This document shows, one piece after another, positions 1-10,750 of a stretch of DNA of 35,473 nt. The DNA comes from Terriglobales bacterium (GTDB lineage: Bacteria; Acidobacteriota; Terriglobia; Terriglobales; Acidobacteriaceae). Within the stretch, counting starts at the first letter, position 1, and each line of letters opens with the position of its first letter. The stretch is taken from the NCBI GenBank assembly GCA_035764005.1, contig DASTZZ010000087.1, forward strand, positions 1-35,473. Reading direction: 5' to 3'. A program made the position numbers and the translations under genes. The notes under the pieces were generated by a model. The model saw nothing but the letters and a program-made list of their open reading frames with translations, had not been told where the DNA came from and ran no database searches.

Positions 1-237
1 CTCGGGTTGCGTCCCCGCAGAGCCCTATCCTCCGCTCAGCTATGCGCAGAGTGGACTATCAACAACCAGCCGAGCAATAGGTTTGCATTGAACGGCCCTT
101 ACCCCCTTAATTCCGTGTCTCACTCCAAGGGTTCACTTCAGGGAGGGCAGATGATGCCCCTGCGGTAGTGAACAAAGTAGATGAGGAAGACAAATCCGTG
201 CGAGTACTGAAATCGCTTTTTCTGGGAAGATAGATAA
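1..237. other. Left-edge non-coding stretch
   Basis: No recognisable gene was found in the first 237 bases on either strand. A short open frame from base 1 ends at about 162 and resembles no family I know. The segment probably carries the promoter of the decarboxylase gene that begins at 238, but I could not pick out a convincing -35/-10 pair. A GGGAAGA ribosome-binding sequence lies just before the start. Confidence 0.4.
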
Positions 238-1689
238 ATGCCTCTTAGTAATCGCCGATCCAAGGCTGCTGCTGAACTGCTTCGACGCGATGGACAGGCG
301 GCTCTAGATTGGGTAGCCCAATATCTGGAGCATGCGCCGGAATTGCCAGTACTTTCACAGGCCAAGCCCGGCGATATTTTGAGGTCGCTTCCCCAACATG
401 CGCCGCAGCAGCCGGAGTCCTTCGACGCCATACTGAACGATCTGGACTCCAGCATCCTCCCCGGCATTACCCACTGGCAGTCGCCGAACTATTTTGCGTA
501 CTTCCCAGCAAACAGCTCGCCAGCCTCCGTAGCCGGTGATCTGCTCTCTTCCGGCCTTGGGGTCCAAGGGATGTTGTGGACCACTAGTCCTGCATGCACT
601 GAGCTAGAGATGCGAGTGCTCGATTGGCTGGTCGAAATGCTCGCTTTGCCTGAGCACTTTCTATCGACGCAAAGCGGCGGAGGCGTGATTCAGGATTCGG
701 CGTCGAGCGCCAATCTTTGTGCGGTTCTGGCTGGGCGTGAGCGCGCCACACAATTTAGATCGAACGAAGAGGGTTGCGATCAGCGGCTCAGGGCATATAC
801 ATCAAGTCAGGCGCATTCTTCGATCGAGAAAGCGGTCAAAGTTGCGGGTATAGGCAGGAGGAATCTACGCCTCATTGAGGTCGATGATCAATTTCGCATG
901 AAAGCTTCCCACCTGGCGCGAGCGGTCGAGCAGGACAAGCGCGAAGGGCGCATTCCATGCTTCGTAGGCGCGACCGTTGGCACTACGTCCACCATGTCCA
1001 TCGATCCGCTTTCGGAAATCGGGGCTATCTGTCGCGAACATGGTATCTGGCTGCACGTGGATGCTGCCATGGCCGGCACAGCCGCATTGTGCGATGAGCT
1101 GCGCTACATTCACAAGGGGCTCGAGTACGCGGACAGCTACTGCTTCGATTGCCATAAATGGATGCTCACGAACTTCGATTGCACGTGCTTCTATGTGCGC
1201 GACCGGAACGAACTCACAGATGCGCTCACGATCACTCCTGAGTACTTGCGCAACACAGCTTCGGCCAGCGGAACCGTGGTCGACTATCGCGACTGGCACA
1301 TTCCTCTGGGCCGCCGATTTCGTGCGTTGAAGTTGTGGTGTGTAATTCGCTCCTACGGCCTTGAAGGCTTGCGCGCGATGGTGCGCCGCCACGTGCAGCT
1401 TACGAACGAGTTAGCCTCCTGGCTGCGCTCGGATTCCCGATTTGAAATTGTCGCACCGGTCTCGCTCAACCTGGTCTGTTTCCGTTTGAAAGGACCGGAT
1501 TCGGCCAACGAGGCTCTGCTGCACAAGCTGAATGCCTCCGGTCGTCTCTTTCTCTCCCATACGAAGTTGAATGGCAAGTTCGTGCTGCGGTTCTGTATCG
1601 GGCAGAGCTATACGGATCAGGAAAATGTAGGAGCGGCGTGGCACGAGATCCAAAGACACGCGACGGAACCGGCGGTAGCTGCTGGATAA
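238..1689 (+). CDS. Pyridoxal-phosphate-dependent amino-acid decarboxylase (aromatic-L-amino-acid/tyrosine decarboxylase family)
   Basis: This is a group II PLP decarboxylase of 483 residues, a normal length for the family. These enzymes remove the alpha-carboxyl group from aromatic amino acids to give the amine. The fold-type-I signature is clear. An HSSIEKA segment carries His193, which stacks on the cofactor ring. HVDAAMAG carries Asp275, which pairs with the pyridine nitrogen. CHKWML carries Lys307, which forms the internal aldimine. The Asp-to-Lys spacing of 32 matches animal DOPA decarboxylase. The N-terminal part (SPNYFAYFPANSS, near residue 85) is also typical. The ATG at 238 has GGGAAGA upstream. 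There is no signal peptide, so it should be cytoplasmic. bshC follows 78 bp downstream on the same strand, with no obvious functional link. The substrate (Tyr, Trp, DOPA or other) cannot be read from the sequence. Confidence 0.93.
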   Translation: MPLSNRRSKAAAELLRRDGQAALDWVAQYLEHAPELPVLSQAKPGDILRSLPQHAPQQPESFDAILNDLDSSILPGITHWQSPNYFAYFPANSSPASVAGDLLSSGLGVQGMLWTTSPACTELEMRVLDWLVEMLALPEHFLSTQSGGGVIQDSASSANLCAVLAGRERATQFRSNEEGCDQRLRAYTSSQAHSSIEKAVKVAGIGRRNLRLIEVDDQFRMKASHLARAVEQDKREGRIPCFVGATVGTTSTMSIDPLSEIGAICREHGIWLHVDAAMAGTAALCDELRYIHKGLEYADSYCFDCHKWMLTNFDCTCFYVRDRNELTDALTITPEYLRNTASASGTVVDYRDWHIPLGRRFRALKLWCVIRSYGLEGLRAMVRRHVQLTNELASWLRSDSRFEIVAPVSLNLVCFRLKGPDSANEALLHKLNASGRLFLSHTKLNGKFVLRFCIGQSYTDQENVGAAWHEIQRHATEPAVAAG

Positions 1690-1767
1690 TCCTGAGCATT
1701 TCTGCATCTTTCCAGTGGTAGCTGAAATCAAAAGCTGACTGTGGTCACGTTATTCGCGAGGGCTTGA

Positions 1768-3375
1768 TTGGACACTCAGTGTCTCCCATTTCGTGATGTA
1801 CCCGGCGTCTCCCGGCTCTTCCTGGACTTTCTCTCCGGCAATCCGCAGCTTCGCCCTTTCTATCCCACTTCCACTTTTTCAATCGACGAGTTAGCTGATC
1901 GGGCGAAGATGGTCGAAATGCCTGGAGACCGTCGGCGAAAGATCGCCGATGTACTGAAGAGGCAGAACCAAGCCTGGAAGGCAGATTCTGCCGCGCTCGA
2001 CAGCATTGAAAAGCTTCGCAATGGCGCCTGCGCCGTTGTCAGCGGGCAGCAGGTCGGGCTGTTTCTGGGACCTGCATACACCATCTATAAGGCTGTAACC
2101 ATCATTCGTCTCGCGCGGGAACTTAACGGGCGTGGTGTCAACGCAGTTCCCATCTTTTGGCTCGCTTCAGAGGATCACGATCTTGCCGAAGTAAACCACG
2201 CAGTCATTCCCGACCCGCAGGGCGCGTTGCTGAGACTTGAAACTGCCTCGCATAGCGTGCCATTCGCTCCGGTTGGCGCGGTCGAGCTTGATGCCGATCT
2301 TCACTCAGCCCTTGAGCAGCTAAAAGCGATAACCGGGGAATCGGAGGCAGCCAGCTTCCTGGCGGACGCCTACGCACCCGGACAAACATTCTCCTCAGCG
2401 TTCGCGAAAGTGATGGAGCGACTCTTTTCGCGCCACGGCCTCATTCTTCTCGATCCGTCGGACGGCGAGGTACATCAGATCGCCTCACCACTGCTGCAGA
2501 AAGCAGCTAGCGAAACCGAGGCGCTTGTCTCCGCGCTGCTGGAGCGAACGAAGGAAATCGAAGCCGCGGGGCACGACGCACAGGTAAAAGTGACGTCTTC
2601 CTCCACGCTGCTGTTTTTTCTCAAGGATGGTGCGCGTGTTCCGATCCACAAGAAAAACGGCGGCTTCGGCTTCAACGGAGAGCATTGGTCCGCCGACGAT
2701 CTGCGCGGCCGCATCGAGCAAAATCCTGAATTGTTCACGCCGAACGTACTGCTGCGCCCTGTTCTTCAGGATTACCTGTTGCCAACGGCCACGTACATCG
2801 CGGGTCCTGCGGAGACCGCGTATTTCGCCCAGGTGCAGGTCGTGTATGAGCACCTGCTCGATCGGACAACCCCGGTTTGGCCGCGATTCTCGACCACGCT
2901 GGTGGAAGCGCGCCTCGCAAGCTGGATGCGCAAGTACGGGCTGCGACTTCGCGATGTGCTGCATCCGAAGGACGAGTTTATTTCCATGCTGTCGCGCCGC
3001 ACCATTCCAGCCGACATCAAGGACGATTTCGATCGCAGCCGCGAGCAGCTCGATCGCCTGCTCACGCCCTTGCTGCAGGCTCTGCAAAAACTTGATCCAA
3101 CGATAGCTTCTGCCGGAGAAGTTGCGGGCCAGAAGATGCGGTATCAACTTGATCAACTCGAATCACGCGCAGCCCGCGCGCACCTTCAGCGGGAACAGGT
3201 CCTCGACCGCCATGCCGGTCTGCTCAGTACGATGCTTTTCCCGGAACGGGAGCTACAGGAGCGCAAGATCGCCGGCATTTACTTTGTCGCTAAACACGGT
3301 GAGGGTCTCATCGATCAGCTCATCGAAGCCTACAAGCCGGAGTGTAGGGATCATCAGGTGATCGAGTTGAGCTAA
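1768..3375 (+). CDS. bshC: Bacillithiol biosynthesis cysteine-adding enzyme BshC
   Basis: BshC is assigned the last step of bacillithiol synthesis, joining cysteine to glucosaminyl-malate in the cytoplasm. At 535 residues the protein has the usual family length. The N-terminal Rossmann-like part contains the conserved VSGQQVGLFLGPAYTIYK segment near residues 90-107 and IFWLASEDHDLAEVNHA near 130-146. The C-terminal half contains a helical coiled-coil stretch (residues about 410-500) and ends with the usual ERKIAGIYFVAKHG region. The start is TTG at 1768, supported by GAGGG five bases upstream; the next in-frame ATG lies nearly 50 codons inside conserved sequence. bshA and bshB are not in the window, so the pathway would be scattered. 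The gene converges on pilR with only 37 bp between them. Confidence 0.93.
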   Translation: MDTQCLPFRDVPGVSRLFLDFLSGNPQLRPFYPTSTFSIDELADRAKMVEMPGDRRRKIADVLKRQNQAWKADSAALDSIEKLRNGACAVVSGQQVGLFLGPAYTIYKAVTIIRLARELNGRGVNAVPIFWLASEDHDLAEVNHAVIPDPQGALLRLETASHSVPFAPVGAVELDADLHSALEQLKAITGESEAASFLADAYAPGQTFSSAFAKVMERLFSRHGLILLDPSDGEVHQIASPLLQKAASETEALVSALLERTKEIEAAGHDAQVKVTSSSTLLFFLKDGARVPIHKKNGGFGFNGEHWSADDLRGRIEQNPELFTPNVLLRPVLQDYLLPTATYIAGPAETAYFAQVQVVYEHLLDRTTPVWPRFSTTLVEARLASWMRKYGLRLRDVLHPKDEFISMLSRRTIPADIKDDFDRSREQLDRLLTPLLQALQKLDPTIASAGEVAGQKMRYQLDQLESRAARAHLQREQVLDRHAGLLSTMLFPERELQERKIAGIYFVAKHGEGLIDQLIEAYKPECRDHQVIELS

Positions 3376-3412
3376 TTGTTACAACGAGTTCTCGTGCTTT
3401 TCAATGCGCGAC

Positions 3413-4790
<1,378 letters not shown>

Positions 4791-4798
<8 letters not shown>

Positions 4799-6464
4799 GC
4801 ACTCTCTCCGCCGCAGCTACTGCAGCAAGTACTCTTTTTTCGGCGATGCTCATTGCTCGCGGAGCTGCCTGTGCCTGCGGAAGCTCAACGACGATTTCCG
4901 CCCCTTCTTTGGCTCCAGGCAGCGCGTATACGCGTCCTTTATGTGCCTGCACAATCTGGTAGACCAACGCGAGTCCCAACCCGGTACCGCCTTCGAAGCT
5001 CGACTGAAAGGGTTCAAATATTTTTTCCGCCTGCTCGGGACGGATGCCTACTCCGCTGTCTTTAAAGGAGAGAACCCAGTTGCTGCCTCGTGCCCGTAGA
5101 GTCACCTTCAGCGTGCCGCCTTCGGGCATGGCGCGAAACGCGTTGTCGCACAGGTTCCAGAAGACTTGCTTCAACCGATCGGAATCGACCAGCGCTAACG
5201 CTTCGCGGCTCTCGAAGCTCCTTACGACGCGGTATGCGGCAGTTCCACGCGCCGGCCGGTTCTCGATCAAACGGAGTGTCTCTTCAATTAAGAGCAGGAG
5301 ATCATGTTGGACCAATTTGTAGCTCTTCTCGCGGGAATACATGAGGAAATCGGAGATGATGCTGTTGAGACGTTCCGACTCCCGTCGCACTATATCGACC
5401 AGCACTTGCTGTTCCTCGTTGAGAGTCGCCATTTTGGACAGCATCTGGACCGAACCTGCGATCGAAGACAAGGGATTGCGGATTTCGTGAGCAATACCGG
5501 ATGCAAGCCGCCCGATCGCGGCCAGACGTTCTCTTTGACGAATTTCGTTTTCCAGTCTGCGGACTTCGGTGAGATCGGCAAAGGTGTAAACGAAGCCAAT
5601 CACTACGCCATCGTGCATTGTCAGCGGCGTAATTGTTAAGCCAAAAACCTTCTCGCCTTCGGGTGTGCTGGCGCGTAGCTCGTCCTGAACCGGATAGGAA
5701 TCCGCGGGCGGAAGTGGATCGAGGAACAACGATGAAACGCTCGTGCCGAGGACATCGGCGTACTTCCGTTTCAGGAAGTTCAATCCAGGTTGGTTGATCA
5801 GTGTGATTTTTCCATCCAGGTCGGTCGTGATGAGTCCACCGCGCATGGAATGCAGGATGTTTTCCTGCATTGCCTGGAGATCCTGCAGTTCGTCGTTCTT
5901 GACGTGCAGCTCGACTCCAGCCTGACGCAGCTTGGTGCTCAGGCTGCTCGCCAAGTAGGCGATTGCCATGTAAGCAAAGAAGTTGATGCCGACAACAAAC
6001 TGCACCGATTTCAAATCGGGATTCGAAACTGAGAACGAGGGAATCAGCTGGTAGTAGGTAAGGTCGAGAATTGCTCCGAATGCAATGAATGAAAGCGCCG
6101 CGGTAAGGTATGCCCACCATCGCGGCAGCAGAGTACTCGCCACGATGATGACCAGCGGAAAAAGAAAATTGAACGAGGTGTCGATGCCGCCGGTGATGTA
6201 AATGAAGACTGCAGTGAGTCCCAGATCGCTGAGCACTTGAATGCGTCCCAGCAGCCTGAACTCTTTTCCAAACGAATCAAATGCAAGGAATAGGATGGCG
6301 ACGCAATACCAGAGGGAGATCGCAGCGATGAAAGAGCGTTCGGGAATATTGGTGTGAGTGAGCCGAATGACGCCGAGGCCGATCACAAGAAGGAAGGTGA
6401 TGATGATAATTCGCACCTTCACCAGCCAACTTAGCCAGGATCGTTCGTCAAAAGGACGGGACAT
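4791..6464 (-). CDS. pilS: Membrane sensor histidine kinase, PilS-like
   Basis: This is a kinase of about 557 residues. The N-terminal third (to about residue 180) is hydrophobic with roughly six membrane helices, as in PilS. A PAS domain follows (about 195-300). Next come a HisKA domain with GIAHEIRNPLSSIAG, whose His326 is the phosphorylation site, and a C-terminal ATPase domain with the N box NLCDNAFRAMPEGG, the G1 box DSGVGIRPE and the G2 box GGTGLGLALVYQ. It should phosphorylate the regulator encoded immediately after it; the genes overlap by 8 bp. I chose ATG at 6464, where the family-like sequence begins. A TTG at 6488 would add eight residues, but it sits inside an inverted repeat and lacks a good ribosome site. 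The signal sensed is unknown; in Pseudomonas, PilS responds to membrane pilin. Confidence 0.9.
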
Positions 6465-6481
6465 TCCATTCACTCTGCCTG

Positions 6482-6496
6482 TTCCCAAAATGGGAA
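6482..6496. repeat. Short perfect inverted repeat upstream of pilS
   Basis: TTCCCA and TGGGAA face each other across an AAA spacer, 18 bases upstream of the chosen pilS ATG. It overlaps the alternative TTG start. It could be a small operator or an mRNA hairpin affecting pilS translation, but at six base pairs per arm chance is not excluded. Confidence 0.4.
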
Positions 6497-6520
6497 GGAC
6501 TGAAAGTTGTCAAGGACGAC

Positions 6521-6548
6521 GAAGGAGCAGCATCACTGCTGCTCCTTC
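6521..6548 (-). terminator. Perfect 12-bp hairpin between pilC and pilS
   Basis: The arms 6521-6532 and 6537-6548 are perfectly complementary (GAAGGAGCAGCA and its reverse complement) around a TCAC loop. The hairpin begins 31 bp after the pilC stop codon in the direction of transcription. On the minus strand no T-run follows directly, so it may be an attenuating or mRNA-stabilising structure that sets different levels for pilBTC and pilSR rather than a full stop. Confidence 0.6.
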
Positions 6549-6578
6549 TTTGCACAGCCATGGAGCACATTCAGGTCG

Positions 6579-7787
6579 TTATCCCGAAAGCTTGGCGATC
6601 ATCGCAAACAGCGGCATGTACAACGAAATAACGATGCCGCCTACGCAAACGCCGAGGAAGGCGATCATGATCGGCTCCAGCAGCGTAAGCAGGTCTTTCG
6701 TCGCTGCATCAACTTCGTCCTCATAAAAGTCGGCGATCTTTTGCAGCATGTTATCCATCGCGCCAGTCGCTTCGCCGACTCCGATCATCTGCGTAACCAT
6801 GTTGGGGAACACGCCGCACTCCTTCAGTGGGTCAACGATCGTGCGGCCTTCTTCAATGGCTTTGCGGACTTTCATCAAAGCCTCTTCCAAAACGGCATTG
6901 CCGGAGGTGCGAGCGGTTATCGAAAGACCTTCCAGGATCGGAACACCGGACGTGATCAGCGTTCCCAATGTTCGCGTAAAACGTGCAACCGCAATCTTTC
7001 GCAGGAGGACACCGACAACCGGCATTTTGAGCAGGATGTTGTCGGTCATGTACCTGCCTTTGGCATCTTTTCGGATCTGCTTGATCGCGAATACCGCAGC
7101 GACGAGCCCGACGACCGCTACCCACCAGAAGTTCTGCACAAATTGGCTGAGCCCGATGACCATTCGCGTGGGCAGTGGGAGATCGACGCCGAGACCGGCA
7201 AATAACTTTTCAAAAATGGGAACGACGAATTTGAGCAGCGCACCAACAACCAGCACAGCAATGCTGATGACTGATACGGGATAAATCAATGCCGATTTGA
7301 CTGCGGATTTCAACTTCACAGCCTTTTCGACATAGGCGGCAAGGCGCTGAAGAATGAGGTCGAGAATACCGCCAGTTTCGCCGGCCTCCACCATATTGGT
7401 CGTGAGGTCGTCAAAAACTTTGGGATACTGGCGCATGGCATTGGCTAATGTCGCACCGCCTTCTACCGTGACTCGAACACCCGTGAGGCATTTCTGAAAC
7501 GCTGGGTTCTCCTGATTTGCAGCCAGGATCTCAAGACACTGGACGAGCGGCAGGCCGGCATCAATCATGACTGAGAACTGACGAAAGAAGATCGCGATGT
7601 CTTTCGTCGGAACCTTGCCCGAGCCGAGCGTTGGCAGGTTGAACTCTTTGCCTTTTTCTTTAATGACGACATTAGCGATGCGTTCCTTGCGCAACGCCGC
7701 TTGCAGAAGCTGTTTGTTGACGGCCTCTCGTTCTCCGGCTACTTTTGAGCCGCCGGAGTCGACTCCTGAAAACTTATAAATAGGCAT
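6579..7787 (-). CDS. pilC: Type IV pilus inner-membrane platform protein PilC (type II secretion F family)
   Basis: PilC is the polytopic inner-membrane protein on which the PilB and PilT motors act. The product has 402 residues, the normal size. It contains two T2SSF domains (about 68-190 and 270-395). Each carries the helical pattern of the family, such as FFRQFSVMIDAGLPLVQCLE near 67-86 and FTRTLGTLITSGVPILEGL near 270-288, and the GE.TG motif occurs twice (AGETGG and VGEATGAM). Membrane helices lie near 168-190, 215-235 and 372-396. The N terminus MPIYKFSGVDSGG is typical. The ATG at 7787 is preceded by GGGGAGAG. It is 44 bp downstream of pilT and almost certainly in the same transcript. 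Confidence 0.95.
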   Translation of the reverse strand: MPIYKFSGVDSGGSKVAGEREAVNKQLLQAALRKERIANVVIKEKGKEFNLPTLGSGKVPTKDIAIFFRQFSVMIDAGLPLVQCLEILAANQENPAFQKCLTGVRVTVEGGATLANAMRQYPKVFDDLTTNMVEAGETGGILDLILQRLAAYVEKAVKLKSAVKSALIYPVSVISIAVLVVGALLKFVVPIFEKLFAGLGVDLPLPTRMVIGLSQFVQNFWWVAVVGLVAAVFAIKQIRKDAKGRYMTDNILLKMPVVGVLLRKIAVARFTRTLGTLITSGVPILEGLSITARTSGNAVLEEALMKVRKAIEEGRTIVDPLKECGVFPNMVTQMIGVGEATGAMDNMLQKIADFYEDEVDAATKDLLTLLEPIMIAFLGVCVGGIVISLYMPLFAMIAKLSG

Positions 7788-7799
7788 CGTTCTCTCCCC

Positions 7800-7815
7800 T
7801 GCGGCGTGAGCCGCA
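7800..7815 (-). other. Hairpin in the pilT-pilC junction
   Basis: TGCGGC and GCCGCA pair across a GTGA loop in the 44-bp gap between pilT and pilC, just before the pilC ribosome site. It lacks a following T-run, so it is more likely an mRNA processing or stability element than a terminator. Confidence 0.4.
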
Positions 7816-7831
7816 ACTTACTGCGCAGCGT

Positions 7832-8941
7832 TTATTTCTTTCCCCCTGCGGGCATTGCCTTGGCCGCCGCAGCCTGGCCGCGGTTAATCATCTCCTGCAG
7901 CTCGTCCGGCATAGACGAGCGGATCAGCGCAGTTTCCAGCGAGATCTGCTTGCTGAAGTACAGGCTTGCCAGCGACTGGTTGAAGGTTTGCATTCCATAC
8001 TTGTCCTGTCCAGACTGCATCGCCGAGTAAATCTGATGGATCTTGTCCTCGCGGATCAGATTGCGCACGGCCGCGTTAGGTACGAGGATCTCCATGGCAC
8101 ATGCGCGTCCTTGACCGCCGATTTTCGGAAGCAGGGATTGGCAGAGCACGCCTTCGAGAACCAGAGAGAGCTGGGCGCGGATCTGAGACTGTTGATGCGA
8201 TGGGAAGACATCGATCACACGGTTAATCGTGGAGGCAGCTGAGTTGGTGTGCAAGGTGCCGAAAGTGAGGTGACCTGTTTCAGCGATACGTAGCGCAGAT
8301 TCAATGGTTTCCAGGTCACGCATTTCGCCGATCAGCACTACGTCCGGGTCTTCACGAAGTGCCGCGCGGAGAGCGTCGCTGAACGACTTGGTGTCCGAGT
8401 GCACCTCGCGTTGGTTCACCAGGCAGTTCTTGTTCTGATGGACGAATTCAATCGGATCCTCAATGGTGATGATGTGATCGTGGCGCTCGGTGTTGATCTT
8501 GTCGATCATTGCCGCCAACGTCGTCGATTTTCCCGAGCCCGTAGGACCCGTCACGAGAATCAATCCGCGCGGCTTATCACACAGCTTTGCGACCACCGGC
8601 GGGAGGTTCAATTGCTGGAATGATCGAATCTCAAATGGAATTACGCGGAAGACCGCGCCGGTGGCTCCGCGCTGATTAAACAGATTTCCGCGGAAACGAG
8701 CCAGTCCTTTCAATCCGAACGAAAAATCGAGCTCAAGATGCTCTTCAAACCGGTGCTTCTGCGCGTCTGTGAGCACGCTGTACGCAAGCTGCTTCGTCTC
8801 GGAAGGGGTCAGAAGCGGAAGATCCAGCGGCTGCAAATGGCCGTGCACTCGCACTTGCGGCGGGGAGTTGGTGGAGATGTGCAGGTCGCTCCCGCCCAGC
8901 TCCAGCATCTTTTTCAGCAAATCACTTAATGTAACGTTCAT
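7832..8941 (-). CDS. pilT: Type IV pilus retraction ATPase PilT
   Basis: PilT is the hexameric cytoplasmic ATPase that drives pilus retraction and hence twitching motility. The 369-residue product has the N-terminal PAS-like domain (1-100) and the C-terminal RecA-like ATPase. Walker A is GPTGSGKST at 132-140, the Asp box includes TIEDPIEFVH near 158-167, Walker B is VVLIGEMRD near 200-208, and the His box is GHLTFGTLHT at 222-231. AVRNLIRE at 290-297 is the AIRNLIRE-type motif characteristic of retraction ATPases and separates it from PilB. I chose ATG at 8941 because GAGGAACA precedes it and because MNVTLSDLLKK is the family N terminus; a TTG at 8962 would add seven residues. It lies 63 bp after pilB. 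Confidence 0.95.
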   Translation of the reverse strand: MNVTLSDLLKKMLELGGSDLHISTNSPPQVRVHGHLQPLDLPLLTPSETKQLAYSVLTDAQKHRFEEHLELDFSFGLKGLARFRGNLFNQRGATGAVFRVIPFEIRSFQQLNLPPVVAKLCDKPRGLILVTGPTGSGKSTTLAAMIDKINTERHDHIITIEDPIEFVHQNKNCLVNQREVHSDTKSFSDALRAALREDPDVVLIGEMRDLETIESALRIAETGHLTFGTLHTNSAASTINRVIDVFPSHQQSQIRAQLSLVLEGVLCQSLLPKIGGQGRACAMEILVPNAAVRNLIREDKIHQIYSAMQSGQDKYGMQTFNQSLASLYFSKQISLETALIRSSMPDELQEMINRGQAAAAKAMPAGGKK

Positions 8942-9004
8942 TGTTCCTCGATTCGGTTGCAATCATCCATGCGCGATCAAATCTCTCAAGCTTGGGAAGG
9001 GCAA

Positions 9005-10717
9005 TTAGTGCACCGTCTCACGCGCGACCTCTTCGAGCGTGGTCACACCATCCATGACTTTTCTCAATCCGCTGCGGCGAAGCGTGATCATTCCTCGCTC
9101 AATCGCCTTTTTCTTGAGTTCGACTGCTGAAGCTCCCACGAGAATCAGCTCGCGAATTTCATCGTCAATTTCCATCACTTCGTATAAACCGCAGCGGCCC
9201 TTATAGCCAGTGTTGTTGCACGTGCCGCAGCCTTTTCCCTTGGACACTTTTACCGTTTTGGATTCTTCAGGAGTAAAGCCGGCGTCGAGCAGGGCTTGGG
9301 GATTCATTTCCACATGCTCGGTGCAGTTGGAACAGATTCGTCGTATTAGTCGCTGCGCGACGATCAGGTGAACCGCAGTCGCGACCAGGAAGGGCTCGAT
9401 TCCCATGTTCATCAACCGGCTAATGGTTTCCGGGGCGCCGTTGGTGTGCAGCGTGGAAAGGACGAGGTGTCCGGTGAGAGCGGCCTTAATCGCAATTTCC
9501 GCAGTCTCGAAGTCACGAATCTCGCCGACCAGAATGGTGTTGGGATCTTGGCGCAGGAAGGCGCGCAGCGCCGCTGCGAAGTTCAGACCGATCGCCTCTT
9601 TCATCTGCACCTGGTTGACGCCGGCGAGCTGGAACTCGACTGGATCTTCTGCGGTCATGATGTTCGTATCGGGCTTGTTCAGCAGCGAGATCGCTGAGTA
9701 CAACGTGTTCGTTTTACCTGAACCGGTAGGGCCAGTGACGAGCACCATACCGTAGGGCTTCAGCACTGCGCGCTGAAATTTCTCCAGCGACTCCGGCTCG
9801 AATCCCAGTTTGGTCATGTCGAGACGAAGGTTTTCTTTGTCGAGTAGTCGCAGAACGATCTTCTCGCCCCACAGAGTCGGTAGGCAATTCACGCGGTAGT
9901 CAAGCTGCTTCTTGCGACCGTTGAGCTGCATCTTCAGCATGATGCGTCCGTCCTGCGGCAGACGCTTTTCGCTGATGTCCAGCTTCGACATGATCTTGAT
10001 ACGCGATGTGATCGCATCCTTCAGCTTCAGCGGAGGCTGCATGATGTTCTGCAGCACACCGTCGATGCGGAAGCGGACGCGGTACTCCTTCTCGTACGGC
10101 TCGATATGAATGTCGCTGGCGCCGCGCTTTACTGCGTCGGTCAGGATCAGGTTCACCAGCTTGACGATCGGAGCTTCTTCCGCGCTCTTCTCGAGATCCG
10201 ACGCATTCAGCTCTTCGGCGTCGGCCTGCAGTTCGACGTCGGCTTCTTCGCCCATAGAAGCCATGATGTCGTCGAGATTTTCCGACGGATCCGGCTCAGC
10301 GTAGGCTCGCTCAATGCGATCCATGATCGCGCTCTCCGACGCGACTACCGGCTCGATGTTGAAGCCGGTCATGAACTTGATATCGTCCATGGCAAACACG
10401 TTCGTAGGATCGACCATGGCGATCGTCAGCGAAGCGCCAACGCGGCTGAGCGGAAGAATCTGATGCTTGCGCGCGGTTTCCTGCGGAATGAGTTTGACTA
10501 CGTTGGGATCGATTTCGAAGAACTGAAGGTTGATTGCAGGAACGCCATATTGGCGGCTAAGAAAATTGGTGACTTCCTCGTCAGTGAGAAAACCAAGCGA
10601 TACCAAGACCGAACCAAGCCGTCCTCCGCCCTGCTTCTGCTTCTTCAGCGCCTGGGAGAGCTGGTCCTGCGTGATAATCTTTTCGCGAACTAAAAGATCA
10701 CCGAGCCTTTGCGACAT
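9005..10717 (-). CDS. pilB: Type IV pilus assembly ATPase PilB (GspE family)
   Basis: PilB is the cytoplasmic motor for pilus extension. The product has 570 residues. An N-terminal MshEN-type domain (about 1-145), related to c-di-GMP-binding domains of this family, is followed by an acidic linker and the GspE ATPase. Walker A is GPTGSGKTN at 329-337, the Asp box TAEDPVEF lies near 355-362, Walker B VGEIRD near 397-402, and the His box HLVLSTLHTNG near 417-427. Four cysteines (462, 465, 497, 500) form the zinc-binding loop typical of PilB/GspE. The ATG at 10717 has AGG close upstream and starts the MSQRLGDLL sequence expected of the family; a TTG at 10732 is the alternative. It is first in the pil block. 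Confidence 0.95.
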   Translation of the reverse strand: MSQRLGDLLVREKIITQDQLSQALKKQKQGGGRLGSVLVSLGFLTDEEVTNFLSRQYGVPAINLQFFEIDPNVVKLIPQETARKHQILPLSRVGASLTIAMVDPTNVFAMDDIKFMTGFNIEPVVASESAIMDRIERAYAEPDPSENLDDIMASMGEEADVELQADAEELNASDLEKSAEEAPIVKLVNLILTDAVKRGASDIHIEPYEKEYRVRFRIDGVLQNIMQPPLKLKDAITSRIKIMSKLDISEKRLPQDGRIMLKMQLNGRKKQLDYRVNCLPTLWGEKIVLRLLDKENLRLDMTKLGFEPESLEKFQRAVLKPYGMVLVTGPTGSGKTNTLYSAISLLNKPDTNIMTAEDPVEFQLAGVNQVQMKEAIGLNFAAALRAFLRQDPNTILVGEIRDFETAEIAIKAALTGHLVLSTLHTNGAPETISRLMNMGIEPFLVATAVHLIVAQRLIRRICSNCTEHVEMNPQALLDAGFTPEESKTVKVSKGKGCGTCNNTGYKGRCGLYEVMEIDDEIRELILVGASAVELKKKAIERGMITLRRSGLRKVMDGVTTLEEVARETVH

Positions 10718-10734
10718 ACCTGAGTGTTCCAATC

Positions 10735-10750
10735 GCCGGAATCATCCGGC
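10735..10750 (-). other. Small hairpin in the pilB leader
   Basis: GCCGG and CCGGC face each other across six bases, ending 18 bases before the pilB start codon. It is short and may be incidental, but it lies where it could affect ribosome access. Confidence 0.3.

Noticed and set aside
3384-3400. Possible terminator ACGAG-TT-CTCGT followed by GCTTTT after bshC
   Set aside because: The stem is only four or five base pairs with a loop too tight to be convincing.
5302-6120. 272-codon minus-strand frame inside pilS
   Set aside because: It is an out-of-frame shadow; PAS, HisKA and membrane helices belong to the main frame. It does not indicate a frameshift.
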